A DNA stretch of 64,000 nt, from contig OY282610.1 in NCBI GenBank assembly GCA_958298945.1, positions 32,743,667 to 32,807,666 on the forward strand. The letters are read 5' to 3'. The notes under the pieces were generated by a model that did no database searches, was not told the DNA's origin, and worked only from the letters and a program-made list of their open reading frames with translations. Source of the stretch: Atherix ibis (Eukaryota; Arthropoda; Insecta; Diptera; Athericidae). Below, piece by piece: positions 21,390 through 32,439 of the stretch (its first letter is position 1; the number at the start of each line of letters is the position of its first letter). The translations under genes were made by a program, and so were the position numbers.

Positions 21390-22885
21390 CCAAAGTATTT
21401 GCTAAACATTTGATAAATAATTTTGCTCCACATGATGATATAGATGACAAACCGCATAATAATAAAATTAACAAAGAACTAATGTTCCCAGTCCCTATGT
21501 TCCCAGTCTACTATTCTGCACCGTCCCAATAAAAAAGCTTCTGGTTATGATCTAATAACAGCTCCTATCCAGAAAGCAAATTTCATGAAAAGCTTTAGTT
21601 TTAATTACATACATTTTCAATGGGGTATCCTGCGCACAACCTATTTTCACTTACTCTGGAAATTTTCTGTTATTAAAATGATTCCTAAACCACATAAATC
21701 TATCAATTCTCCTTCTTCCTATAGACCTATCAGCCTCTTACCAATTCTTGATAAGAATTTTGAAAAACTCCTATTAAAACGATTCTACCAATTCTTAGTT
21801 AATGAAAAATTATTCCTGATCACAAATTTGGCTTCTGATCTGAACACTCCACTATCTAACAATGCCATCGCAAATTGCTGATCACACTGCATCCTCTCTT
21901 AAGAGGAGTATTTTTAGATATATCCTAAGCTTTTGATCGTGGACTCCTCTGGAAACTCAAGAGCTTTATTCCTTCAACATACTATCTTATCATAAATTAA
22001 TATCTCTCCCAACTTTATTTCGAACTTGCAACAAACTCAGAAAAATATCAAATTCGAGCAGGAGTTCCACAAGGTAGTATACTGGTCCCATTTTATATAA
22101 TATCTATACCCATGACATCCCATCTGATCCTAATACTATCATTGCTACTTATGCAGATGATATGGCCATACTTGCTACCCAGTCAAATCTTAACATAGAT
22201 TCCAACAATTTACAATCCCTTATCCACAACCTTCAATCTTGGTTTAAGAGATGGAGAGTGAGGGTAAATGAACAGAAGAGTGCTTAACATACATAACTTT
22301 CACTCTTTGTGAATGAAAACCTACTCCTTTATATATAAATAGTAACATGACTCCATAATATGATAAAGTACGTTATTTGGGAGTTTACCTGGACAAGATA
22401 TTAACATGGAACCCACATACTAGACTTAAAAAAACTTGAAGCCACTAGATGTTATCTGCAACTTCTTCGACTACTGGACAAACGCTCGAAACTAACAATT
22501 ATAAAACCTATTTGGACTTACGGAATTGAACTTTGGGGTTCAACGAAACGTTCTAATTGCTATGGCGTCTAGGCCTTATAAGCCAAGATCCTCCGTAAAA
22601 TTGTTGATGCCTCCTTTTATGTTCGTAACAACGTAACACATCGTGATCTAAATGTTCCCTTGGTTCAGGACCTGTGCATTTCCCGCTATCAAAAATTTCA
22701 CTCCCGTTTATCCTACCATCATAATTCACTTATGAGAAAATTGTCCTGTACTACCCTTCCTGGAAACACTCATCCGAGACTTAAGAGACAATGGCCTAGA
22801 GATTTTCTAGAGGTTGGAGAAACGCCGATGGGTGTTTCCTCCCACTTCAGGATGCACAAGATTGTAAATTAAAATAAAAAAATAA
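21390..22885 (+). mobile_element. Jockey-type non-LTR retrotransposon, 5'-truncated, decayed
   Basis: Second long Jockey copy, with an A-rich tail at 22867-22895. ORF2 blocks in order, in changing frames: KAKVFAKHLINNFAPH (about 21388-21440, pre-RT), RPISLLPILDKNFEKLLLKR (about 21724-21783), a motif A remnant near 21905-21950, a motif B remnant with VPQGSI near 22063-22083, YADDMAILA with YADD at 22150-22161, and RDLNVPLVQDLCISRYQKFH near 22643-22705. The last matches RDLSVPLVRELSITHYETFH of the 9-10 kb copy. ORF1 and the endonuclease are absent, as expected for 5' truncation. Numerous frameshifts; not functional. Confidence 0.82.
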
Positions 22886-22895
22886 ATTTAAACTT

Positions 22896-23561
22896 TACAT
22901 GCTCATTAAATATTAATTACACTGAAAAACAAATTATTTGAAATTAGGCTACTGGGAAATATCAGAAAGAAAAAGAAGCAAAATAAATTTTGCCGAAATT
23001 AATTCTATTAATACATATTCAGCAACTATAATACAAATCCGATAAGTTGTTAGATAATTAAGCAGCCTATAAGGTAAATAATGAGACTGTGAGAAAAAAG
23101 TTAAAAATTTCAACTTCGTTCGGTAACTGCGCTATCCTACATAGCAAAATTCAAAGCAATTATGTACCATAAAATTTTGTAGTAAATTTGATGAATCTGC
23201 AAGTTTCATTTACGGAAAGTTGCAACAATCCTTATCAAGAGCATATATTTTCCTGGAGCATTAAGCATTCTGAACAGCCAAGAAGCTTTGATAAATGCAC
23301 GTCGCTCATAAAGGACTTCAACATCGAAAAATGATGAAAAATACAGCCAACCAAGAGTTTCATAAATAAAATACGCTATAAAAAAATAATAAACGATACG
23401 GGATCCTTTGTGTCTTGTACGCAATAGTTTTAAGTTTAAATTCAGCTAGCGGCATAGTCCGGGTGTCCTTAAATTGTAAATAACTTTACTAAAAATTACC
23501 CTTAAAAAAATATCAAGCTATAATATTGAGTATGGAAATAAGTTGTTGCCAATTTTTATAT
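22896..23561. other. Unassigned, possibly decayed mariner 5' sequence
   Basis: The stretch 23085-23130 (gagactgtga...ttcaacttcgttcggtaac) resembles 43000-43060 (gagactgcta...ttcaacctcgttcagttac), so both may be remains of one repeat's 5' part. No protein motif was recognised. Confidence 0.4.
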
Positions 23562-23563
23562 TA

Positions 23564-24290
23564 CGAGGGACGTTCAATAAGTCCTTAGAAAATCCGAGAA
23601 ATGTTGGCGCTCTTTCATCGCAATCCTGCCGAACTCCTTCGTCGAGATGTCACTGTGGACGAAACCTGGATACACTACTACACTCCAGAAACGAAGAGAC
23701 AGTCATCATAGTGTATTTTCAAGGGTGAACGGGCTCCGAAGAAGTCAAAAACTGTCCCATCGGCCGGCAAGGTGGTGGCCACGGTCTTTTGGGATTCGGA
23801 GGGCATCATTTTTATCGACTACTTAGAAAAAGGAAAAACAATAACAGGAGCGTATTACGCGTCGTTATTGCAACGGTTGAGCGAGGAAATCAAAGAGAAA
23901 CGCCCCCATCTGAAGAAGAAAAAAATCCTCTTGCATCAGGACAATGCGTGTGTGCACACCTGCGCTGTTTCCATGGCCAAAATTGTGGAATTGAGAATGG
24001 AATTGTTGCAGCATCCCGCTTATTCACTAGATTTGGCCCCGAGTGACTATTTTCTTTTCCCCAATCTGAAGAAATGGCTTGGCGGACGACGGTTCACTTC
24101 CAACGAGGACGTCATTGCTCAAACGGATGAGTATTTTGCAGAACTTCCGAAATCCTATTTTTTGGACGGGATAAAAATTTTGGAAAAGTGTATAGACCTA
24201 AAAGGAGATAATGTTGAAAAATAAAAATTATTTTTTTTAAGAAAACAGTTTTTTTCCGTCTTTTTCTAAGGACTTATTGAACGACTCTCG
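23564..24290 (+). mobile_element. Irritans-type mariner copy B, internally deleted
   Basis: TA-flanked (23562-23563, 24291-24292) with ends cgagggacgttcaataagtc and, inward from 24290, cgagagtcgttcaataagtc. Only 727 bp: the sequence jumps from just inside the left TIR (about 23606) straight to codons near the first catalytic Asp, removing the leader and DNA-binding domain. The junction shows only 2-3 bases of possible microhomology. TIRs are present, so it could once have been mobilised in trans. Confidence 0.9.
23602..24224 (+). pseudogene. Irritans-type transposase, copy B, catalytic half only
   Basis: Begins inside the protein at LALFHRNPAELLRRDVTVDE (first catalytic Asp), then TWIHYYTPETKRQSS followed by TAG near 23708. 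It reopens as IFKGERAPKKSKTVPSAGKV and stays open to TAA 24222-24224, including LLHQDNACVHT (second Asp) and YSLDLAPSDYFLFPNLKKWL (third Asp). A small deletion near 24189 removes the KRLE that precedes KCI. Without the HTH domains it could not bind TIRs. It keeps Phe in DYFLF, unlike copies A and E. Confidence 0.88.
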
Positions 24291-24429
24291 TAACGTCACT
24301 AGGGGTACTAGATTCATGTTTGGTTAAACAGTTGTACATGTAGTTTGATGGTGTATGTACAAAATTTCAGACACAGTAGAACATTTCTTATTTTGGGGAT
24401 GATTGATCTTACCAAAGCAGCATTTACGG

Positions 24430-25080
24430 AATGTCCTGCGCTATTATTATATACGTGAAAAGACTGCTCCAGAAACGTATCCTAATTGAAATTTACGGTG
24501 ATCATTCTCAATGGTTTCGGCGATTTAAAGCTGATGATTTCGACGTGAGTGATAAACAATGCGAAGGAATACCGCAAAAAATCAAACTCGCTCAAGGATC
24601 TGTAAATAGCATTATTTGTTGATAGATTGGGAGGTATTTGCATGTAATTGAATGGGCCCACAATAGAGAAAATTGGATCCAATATTAATTGAAGGAAAGA
24701 GACAAGGGAACATGTAAGATGGTCTTCGGACTCAATATCCATTCTTCGTAGGTTATGCTGTGTATTTGGTAGGATCAGAACAGTGCTCTGATCTACTGAA
24801 ACCACTCGAAATCATCACTGGTGATCGTTTTCGACTATTACTAATAAGATTGAATCGAGCTTCGAAAGAAAATGTCCGGAATGGGGCGATAGGGATGACA
24901 AGCTAAGTCTGCTGCACGATAATGTTCAGAAATACTTAAAAAGATTGGAATGGGAAATCTTTCTCCACTTGACGTATTTGTCAAATATTGCACCTTTAGA
25001 TCTTCATTTATTCCGGTCTATGAAAGTAACGAAAAATTGCTTAAAACCACCTTGATCAAAAAGTTACCGGAATTTATTCA
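24430..25080 (+). pseudogene. Mauritiana-type mariner transposase relic
   Basis: QWFRRFKADDFDVSDKQCEG (about 24511-24570) is the HTH boundary. A degenerate VGYAVYLVGSEQ near 24750-24780 corresponds to the IWWDQ region, and a frame-shifted GDRFRLLLIRLNRASKEN lies near 24820-24875. LLHDNVQKYLKRLEWEIFLH (about 24910-24970) carries the second catalytic Asp, and IAPLDLHLFRSM (about 24989-25024) the third region with Asp retained. Most intervening sequence is scrambled. The motif order matches the mauritiana-type copy at 5032-6036. It lies directly next to the 3' end of the minus-strand mariner at 25100. Confidence 0.65.
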
Positions 25081-25099
25081 GAAAATTAAAAATACAAGT

Positions 25100-26130
25100 T
25101 TATTCATCTAAATCTATATTGTCCCCTTCAAAGTAATACCCATCGACTTTAACATACTTATGCCAGCGCTTGATCCAATCCTCGAAACATTTTTTATATT
25201 CGCTTTTCGGTATGTCCATCAGTGTTTCCTGCGATTTTTCCATTACTTCCTCTCGGCTGTTGAAACGCGTTCCCCGTAATGGTTTTTTAACTCGATTGAA
25301 CAGAAAGAAGTCACAGGAAGCCAATTCACGTGAATTCGGTGGTTGTTGGATGGTTTTTGTTGCATTTTTTGTCAAAAAATTACTATTAATGATGGCACTG
25401 TGCGACGGTGCGTTATGAAGGTGCAAAATTCACGAGTTTTCTGCCCACAATTCTGGTCTCTGTCGGCGAATTTCTTCACGCAAACGTCTTATAACGCCCA
25501 CAAAATACTCTTTGTTTACTGTCCGAACTTTTGGCAAAAATTCATGATGCACAACACCGTTGTAATGCATGAAAACCGTGCGCATTGCCTTCTTTTTTGA
25601 CTGAAAACGACGTGGTTTTTTTGGTCCCTGCCCATTTGGTGAACGCCATTCACTTGCCTGATGTCTGGATTGCGTGTCTTACTCATAAACCCACGTCTCG
25701 TCTCCAGTAATGAATGTGGGATCGAATTCAGCCTCGCAAATCATGTCTTTTGCGACGTCAACACGGTCTCTTTTTTGCATGAAATTGAGGTCTTTTGACA
25801 CCAACTTTGCTGCTACACGACGGAAAGCCAAATCATTAACCAAAATGTCTTGGACGGATCCATAGGCAATGTTCAAGTCCTCCGCTATCTCTCTGATGGT
25901 TAATTTGCGGTTATTGACCCACATTTCTTTTACTTTATCAATGTTTTCGTCGGTTTTCGATGGTCTTCATCATCTTCGATTGACTCACGACCACTTTTGA
26001 ACCGCTCGTGCCACTGGTAAACGACAGTTTTCTTTAGAGAATCGTTGCCGAAACACTTTTCCAATATTTCCAACGTTTTCGCACCATTTAATCTGTTTTT
26101 ACTCAATTTAATACAAGTTCGTTGTTGCAA
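25100..26130 (-). pseudogene. Mariner transposase (VYGYD/CDFFLF family), full length but broken
   Basis: Starts at 26130 as MQQRTCIKLSKNRLNGAKTL with the N-terminal HTH (VVYQWHERFKSGRESIEDDE). A frameshift lies near 25950. MWVNNRKLTIREIAEDLNIA continues the second HTH to FITGDETWVYE (first Asp), then TAA at 25679-25681 where relatives have Tyr. VVHHEFLPKVRTVNKEYFVG is followed by an internal TGA near 25428, just before ILHLHNAPSHSA. The second catalytic Asp of HHDN is His here. SCDFFLFNRVKKPLRGTRFN retains the third Asp, and the end is GYYFEGDNIDLDE with stop at 25100-25102. Two stops, one frameshift and a lost catalytic residue make it inactive. No clear TIRs found. Confidence 0.82.
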
Positions 26131-26194
26131 TTTTTAAATCCATTTCTAAAATTGTAAAAAATCGCCAACACACACTGAGATAGATGTACTCTTG

Positions 26195-29100
26195 GCTACG
26201 TAACTTTTGCAAATGTCAAGCTATTATGCTAAGATTTAGAGGGAATATCCACAACAGATGTACCAACTTAACAAAAAAAAACAGAACTCAAATTGGAACG
26301 ATGGGAGCGCCACACTTTTTGATCAAGGTGGTATGTGGATCGAATTACAAGATGCAAAATTTTTCATTCAAGTTATCCGGTCATCACTCGAAAGATGGGA
26401 GAAAATTTTCACTTCCGATAGGGGCTATTTTGAATAAAATCACTTCGTACATTATTATGGGAATAAACGACAAACCTTGTTCAAAACAGAATTTATTTAT
26501 ATTATCAAAATTAAATAATTATTTTTGAGTTTTCATATCCTAAAGTAATTTCTTGGCACTTTTTTCACCAAGATTTATTATCTCAAAATATCTCATCAAA
26601 TAATGATTTGAAGACATTTTCTAAATAACTCTTTCCTTTTTATATATTCATTAATCATATTATAAAAATTGTCAAATCAAAAAACTAAATTAACACATTC
26701 AATTTTATTTATGAATATTTTTTTTTTTTTTTTAATATAAAACTGTCCAAAATCGAATCATTTTTCACAATTTGAAAATAAAAATACGAGTATAACTTCT
26801 TAGAATCATTTTTTATGTAGTTTTAAAAATAGATTAAAATTTGTTGAGATATTTTTTTATTTTTTGTATTTTTGCAATATCGACCATTTAAATGTAGTGA
26901 AAAGGAAAAAAAAGAAAAAGGTATTTTACAGAACAGAAAAAGATGGGGTTGATGGAGATTGTTAGAAGTTTTTCATTTCTATTTAAATCTTCGACTATAA
27001 GGAAGGTAAATGCTACAAGTATATTCATTCGAAAGGACAACAGACAATAGGATTTCTTCAAGATTCTGAAGTGAAATGGTAAATTGAGAGGTTAGATCAT
27101 AAATCAACAACGTTTGGGTTCCAAGTGTTCTGGACGTAATCGCATTACAACGCTTGGGTGATGTTTCATGATTAACTTCAGTGTAGCCAAAAATTTGGAC
27201 AAATGCTTACTGAAGTTTTTCATTATAATCGGATTTTAGGAAAACATGGCCTGATGTAACCGAAAGGAATATGGACTTATGTGAAATTATTCGTCGAATA
27301 GGATAACTTTCAGTTTTGAATATTTTATGCAATAGTTTTCGTAGATTTTAAAATTGAAACGGAAATTCCGAATACTGAAGAAAATTGCTTCCATCACAAT
27401 TTCGTGAAAAAGGATCTAAGGAAAAATATACTGACTGGTGAAAATGACAAAAGCCAAGTTAAACTTAGAGATAGTTTTTATGTGTGTATATGTGTATGTT
27501 TCAGTTAGAAGGAATGGAAAAAAAGAAAAGTCAAAATTCAAATGGAATAGAAAAATTTCGCTAAAAAGTTATATTCAGAAAACTCCTCTAGCAATAAGAA
27601 GGTTTCATTAAGTTTTCGTTGGCAAAAATTTCGTGTTCGGAAAAGTTTTCAAGAATTTACCAGATCTACAAAAAAGTCTTGTTGGAAAGTATGCCAGTTA
27701 CGGGAAAATCCTATAATTTCCAAGCTTTTATTTAACAATTTTTCAAATGTTCTATACAAAATTCACCAAAACTATCCATTCAATTCACATTTAATTTCTC
27801 ATAGAATAAGATTTGAATTTACTTTCTCGATGCTAAAGCAAATACAGATACGAATACCTGCCAGATTGAGCACATTCGAAATGGTTAGTAACATATCTTC
27901 TTTAAAACTAAAATAAATTTTCTGCCAAAACTCAAGACAGAATATGCCCATACCTGAACACTCGTACACATTCACAAATGGTGAACAAGTATTAACTAAG
28001 ATAATGGCATAGATTCATTATGTTCTTCAAATCTTTGTTATTAGATATCGTAAATACAATTCACTGAAACGATTCCTTTTAAATTGCATATACGATATTT
28101 ATTGTATTGTATTATCAACTCGCACTGCAACTACAATAATATGCATCTATATTCATAACCGTCTAGGCATGAGGATTCCGGAAATGCATTATTATCTAAA
28201 ACTATTTTATAGCATCGGTCTATGCTTCGAAGCTGAAGCTAGAAAATTTTTCAATACATTCCGACGTAATTTTGAGTTATTCCAGCTTTTGCTCTATTAA
28301 GGAAAATAAATTTTAATAAATTCATAGCCTTTTTATATCCTCACATAGTTGGTGCAGATATTGTCCATAATATAAATTTTCATACACAGCCAATTTAAAC
28401 TGCATACTTAAATATAAAATTTATATAAGGATCTACATTACACAAATAAGTATATCATCGAGGAGATGGGAACTGTAGGTTCTAGGTTGGTATCTAAATA
28501 AATATTTCATATACAAGTCTCCATTCATCTGCAATAAAAACTATTTAGTATATGCGTATGAATATTCATTGCTTGAAGAATTTATGCAGATACTCGTACG
28601 AATATGTACGTGTATATAAGAATAAAAATTACTCTCAACTGTACAGAACCAAATCCTCAAAAAGGCGAATCAAAAAAAGCTTTACTTATTTTATAACCGA
28701 ATACTCACCCTCCCCCCCCCCGCTTCCTCCTAAACCAAAATAGACAGAGACTATCTGTAAGGATTCATTTCTGATTTATGATTGTTTTTTGTTGCATTCA
28801 AAATTTTTTTTTATCCCAACACAGATATCATGTCACATAAAGCTCAAAATTTATAGTAAAAATTCATAAATATTCGATAAAGTTTATAGATCCTTTTTGG
28901 CTATTCAACAGCTTTGTCAATATACTCTAAAAGTTAAATTCTATATATTCTAATTAATATTTGATTAAAAATTCCATTTACATTTTCATTTACTATAGTT
29001 AAACTTAAACAAACTATTTGAATAGGAATTTATTTTGTTTAGTTATAAATAAATAAAATTTTATTTACTTTATAAATTGCCACCTACCAAAGATTTCATA

Positions 29101-29265
29101 AATTGTTGCGAATCCTTTATTTCCAAATATATTATTAGAATTATTTAATGATATATTCAACAGTATTTATTTTTGATTATTATTTGCTATTTCTAATAAA
29201 ATAAAATATTCCATCATGACTAGTTGGTACTCATCGATTGGGCAAAAGTCGAATTATTCTTTTTT
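26195..29265. other. Long non-coding A/T-rich stretch
   Basis: About 3 kb without a recognised family. A C10 run lies at about 28712-28721. Open frames at 26184-26528 and 28552-28743 show no domain and composition expected of A/T-rich DNA. Could be intron or intergenic. Confidence 0.5.
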
Positions 29266-29269
29266 AATA

Positions 29270-29800
29270 AAATCACCAACTTTTTATTATTATTCATAGG
29301 GTTTTTTGTTTTTCAACCTTATGCAATAAATCTGGCCTTATTTCACGTATTTATTATTTATTGTTCAATTTTAATACATTAATGGTTGCTTAATTATTAA
29401 CAAAGACCAATGACTTCAAATAACCCCATAAAAATAAGTCTAAAGGTATTAAATCATAACTTCTTCGAGACTATTGCACATTTGTATTTCTTGATTGAGG
29501 CAAGGGCTATGTGGCCCATAACTTCGTCTTGTTATAACCACATATTTATTAAATCAATATCTTCTAATTTAAGCTAAAAAAGTTCCTATCTATTGATATG
29601 TACCGTGCACCATTGACCTTAACGTCGACTCCTTCATTATTTTGAAGAAAAAAATAAGGATCGATGATGCCATAAACCGTATAAAACGATTATTTTTTCG
29701 GAATAAGAAATTAAAATAAAATGGAAAGCAAAGTGGTTTTTTTGGGGGTATTACCGTAAGACCATGCATCAGAGCCCTAATTAAATTGAAAGTAAATAAA
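29270..29800 (-). pseudogene. DD41D-type transposase relic, minus strand
   Basis: On the minus strand from about 29700: MASSILIFFF corresponds to GIWSSGIIGPYFF, VDVKVNGARY near 29630-29600 follows the FEND block, and ICGYNKTKL at about 29550-29525 is the degraded WFQQDGATCHTA segment (second Asp not clear). SRRSYDLIPLDLFLWG (about 29480-29430) matches WPPRSCDLTPLDYFLWG with the final catalytic Asp kept. Stops abound. The irritans-type copy C inserted at 29831 just upstream of it. Confidence 0.65.
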
Positions 29801-29830
29801 ATTTCTTCAGGGAATATATTAAATTTACTA

Positions 29831-30997
29831 CGAGGGTCGGTCAATAATTCCTTAGAAAATCCAAGAAATTGCGCTCGTAGTATCGGTAAAGATACTATTT
29901 GAAAGGCTTAAGTAAACATCTCCATTTGAAAGGCTTAAGCCCGAAAGAAATCAAAGCCGAGTTGGATGCAGTTCATGGCACATCTGCACCTGTGTTTGCG
30001 ACGGTTAATAATTGGGTGAATGAATTTAAACGTGGCCGTTCATCCACAAAAGATGAACATCGTTCAGGACGCCCAGTTGAGGAGTCTACTCCTGAAATCA
30101 TCGACAAAATCCACGATCTGATTTTGAACGATCGGCGAATTAAAGTGCGCGAATTAGTTGAGGCCACGGGCATATCTCAAGGTACAGTCGCTTCAATTTT
30201 GCATGAAAAATTATCTGTGAAAAATTTTTCGGCAAGATGGGTGCCGCGTTTGCTCTCAGAGGAGAATAATCGCAATCGTGTAGTGGACTCTGAGGCTATG
30301 TTGGCACTCTTTGATCGCAATCCTGCCGAATTCCTTCGTCGATATGTCACTGTGGACGAAACCTGGATACACTACTACACTCCAGAAACGAAGAGACAGT
30401 CATCACAGTGGATTTTCAAGGGTGAACGGGCTCCGAAGAAGGCAAAAACTGTGCCATCGGCCGGCAAGGTGATGGCCACGGTCTTTTGGGATTCGCAGGG
30501 CATCATTTTTATCGACTACTTGGAAAAAGGAAAAACAATAACAGGAGCGTATTACGCGTCGTTATTGTAATGGTTGAGCGAGGAAATCAAAGAGAAACAC
30601 CCCCATCTGAAGAAGAAAAAAATCCTCTTGCATCAGGACAATGCGCGTGTGCACACCTGCGCTGTTTCCATGACCAAAATTGTGGAATTGAGAATGGAAT
30701 TGTTGCAGCATCCCGCTTATTCACCAAATTTGGCCCCGAGTGACTATTTTTTTTTCTCCAATCTGAAGAAATGGCTTGGCGGACGACAGTTCACTTCCAA
30801 CGAGGACGTCATTGCTCAAACGGATGAGTATTTTGCAGAACTTCCGAAATCCTATTTTTTGGACGGGATAAAAATTTTGGAAAAACGGTTGGAAAAGTGT
30901 ATAGAGCTAAAAGGAGATTATGTTGAAAAACAAAAAATTTTTTTTTAAAAAACAGTTTTTTCCCATCTTTTTCTAAGGACTTATTGAACGACCCTCG
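29831..30997 (+). mobile_element. Irritans-type mariner copy C
   Basis: TA on both sides (29829-29830, 30998-30999). The left end is cgagggtcggtcaataattc (two changes) and the right end, inward, cgagggtcgttcaataagtc. Length 1167 bp; a deletion removed most of the 5' leader and the start codon. At that scar, tgaaaggcttaag appears twice (about 29900-29912 and 29926-29938), implying a repair event that duplicated a short coding piece. Confidence 0.9.
29899..30948 (+). pseudogene. Irritans-type transposase, copy C (no start, one stop)
   Basis: Lacks the initiating MEKSEFRAV segment; sense sequence begins at KHLHLKGLSPKEIKAELDAV. Otherwise one frame runs through NWVNEFKRGRSSTKDEHRSG, TGISQGTVASILHEKLSVKN, ARWVPRLLSEENNRN and VTVDETWIHYYTPETKRQSS (first Asp) to GAYYASLL, then TAA at 30568-30570 (Gln in relatives). 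It continues in the same frame with ILLHQDNARVHT (second Asp) and YSPNLAPSDYFFFSNLKKWL (third Asp) to a stop at 30946-30948, ten codons past the usual DYVEK end. Apart from the missing start and the single stop it is the most complete reading frame of the five copies. Confidence 0.9.
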
Positions 30998-31059
30998 TAT
31001 AAAAGGATTACTTAGTGTGCCTGAAAACTAATGAGAACGTTTTTTTTCTGTTTTTGTAA

Positions 31060-31180
31060 TAATTTAAAAAAAAATTACTTGTACAAAGGTAACTACACAT
31101 TTGTGGAGGCATTGCTTTAACTCTTCGTAGTATGTTACACTCCTTTGGATGTTATCGATAGTACCAGGATAACGACTTTT
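31060..31180 (-). pseudogene. Mariner relic (HLKGRHFGTIDNIQ family), minus strand
   Basis: The minus strand reads RYPGTIDNIQRSVTYYEELK from about 31175, then CLHKCVV, matching the C-terminal part of this family (GRHFGTIDNIQ.SVT...LK...). It is a short fragment about 60 bp downstream of copy C. Confidence 0.6.
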
Positions 31181-31329
31181 TCAATTATTATTTTGAACAA
31201 AACCGAAAATGAAAATAGCTCACGGAGATCCTTAACATCAAAAATTGATAAAAAATGTGAGGACTTTTGTAAGGTTAGATAGTCTATTAAAAAGTTTTTT
31301 ATATAGAAGTCCTCGAAAAGCTCAGAAAA

Positions 31330-31500
31330 TGGGTTCTTCGCATCAGATCATAAGTTGCAGACACTTGGATACCCCTTAATGATAATAATCCCTGTCACAC
31401 GGCTATCTCAAGCAAAGATTTTTTGCCGTAAAATAAGGTTTCCGGTGGTTCCCCAGCCATTCTATTCATCTGATTTATCCACGACCACTCAAAAATACTT
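31330..31500 (+). pseudogene. Mariner relic (same family), plus strand
   Basis: PVTRLSQAKIFCRKIRFPVV (about 31393-31452), then PQPFYSSDLSTTT, corresponds to 'AP.HTSL...FLAKN.IPVVPQPPYSPDLAPCD'. The second and third catalytic Asp are lost. It faces the opposite way to the fragment at 31060-31180. Confidence 0.6.
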
Positions 31501-31574
31501 TATGCCACCGAAAAATATATGCCACCCAATGTCATCTCCAAATATCAATAAATACAGAATCCTCAGAAATATAT

Positions 31575-31685
31575 AATAGTTCAACTGGACTCCCACAATA
31601 CATTGTCTGTGGTCACATTAAACATAATATTTATAACCGTGATATCCCATCCAATACCAAGACTATAAGTACCAATCATTAAAAT
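31575..31685 (+). pseudogene. Jockey reverse transcriptase fragment (motif B)
   Basis: SSTGLPQYIVCGHIKHNIYN leads into RDIPSNTKTI, matching the 'GVPQGSVLGPLLYNIYTHDIPS...' motif B segment that precedes YADD in the two long Jockey copies. About 110 bp only; both ends abut other relics. Confidence 0.55.
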
Positions 31686-31689
31686 GTTT

Positions 31690-31960
31690 TATTATTAAGG
31701 CCGAACGTATTAAATCACAATTACTCGGAGGTTATTTCACATTTAACTTTTCGTGAAATAAATCAATTGCGACATGGGTCGTATGGCACTTACCTCTGTC
31801 TTGTTGAAACCACATAACCACTAAATCAATTTCTTCCAATACAGGCCATGAAAATTTGACTATAATCAATCTGTACCGCTCACTATTGACACTTACAGAA
31901 AATTTTTCGTCATTTTGAAAACAAATAAGGACTGGTGTAGGCGTCTTATCTAAGCAATTG
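31690..31960 (-). pseudogene. DD41D-type transposase relic, minus strand
   Basis: On the minus strand: SERYRLIIVKF, then EEIDLVVMWFQQDRGKCHTT (second Asp retained) and HVAIDLFHEKL, then PPSNCDLIRS, a decayed WPPRSCDLTP. No stop until after NVK, so this piece is better preserved than the 29.3-29.8 kb relic and belongs to a separate copy or part. Confidence 0.7.
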
Positions 31961-32435
31961 ATTTTCTTGGAAAATTTTTGAAAATTTTATATAACCAATG
32001 TTATGGTGTGTTTTTATCCATGAATAAATCGCAAACCTTACTGAATACAACAGAAAATTTTAACATTTCAAATATGGTCACACCATCCATTTCAAAACAT
32101 ATTATACCCCTATGAGAAGAATAAATATTATCAAAAATATTTCTTTTTTTAAAAATAGTTACCTAGAAATTTTATGATATATAAATTTGTCTGACTTAAC
32201 GATTCGACTATAGTTTATGCTCATAGATTTCGTGAATTTTTAAAAATTGACCAATGTGACAAATTTAAATAAAAATTTAAGAAAGTTTATCCGACTATAA
32301 AAGGGACGGCGGAAATAGAGTGAGACTGGCATCACGGAGAATAATCTATAAACGTTATGGACTTCCCCCTTACACAGCTTATACGTTGGGAGCAGTACAT
32401 ATATGAACATTTGAACAGTAGTCATATGTTATTTA
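31961..32435. other. Unassigned sequence
   Basis: A/T-rich with no motif recognised; it may include decayed 5' sequence of the adjacent DD41D relic. Confidence 0.4.
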
Positions 32436-32439
32436 ACGT

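Noticed and set aside
23200..23430. 72-codon minus-strand frame and possible mariner N-terminus
   Set aside because: No convincing motif beyond a weak resemblance of the upstream DNA to 43000-43060.
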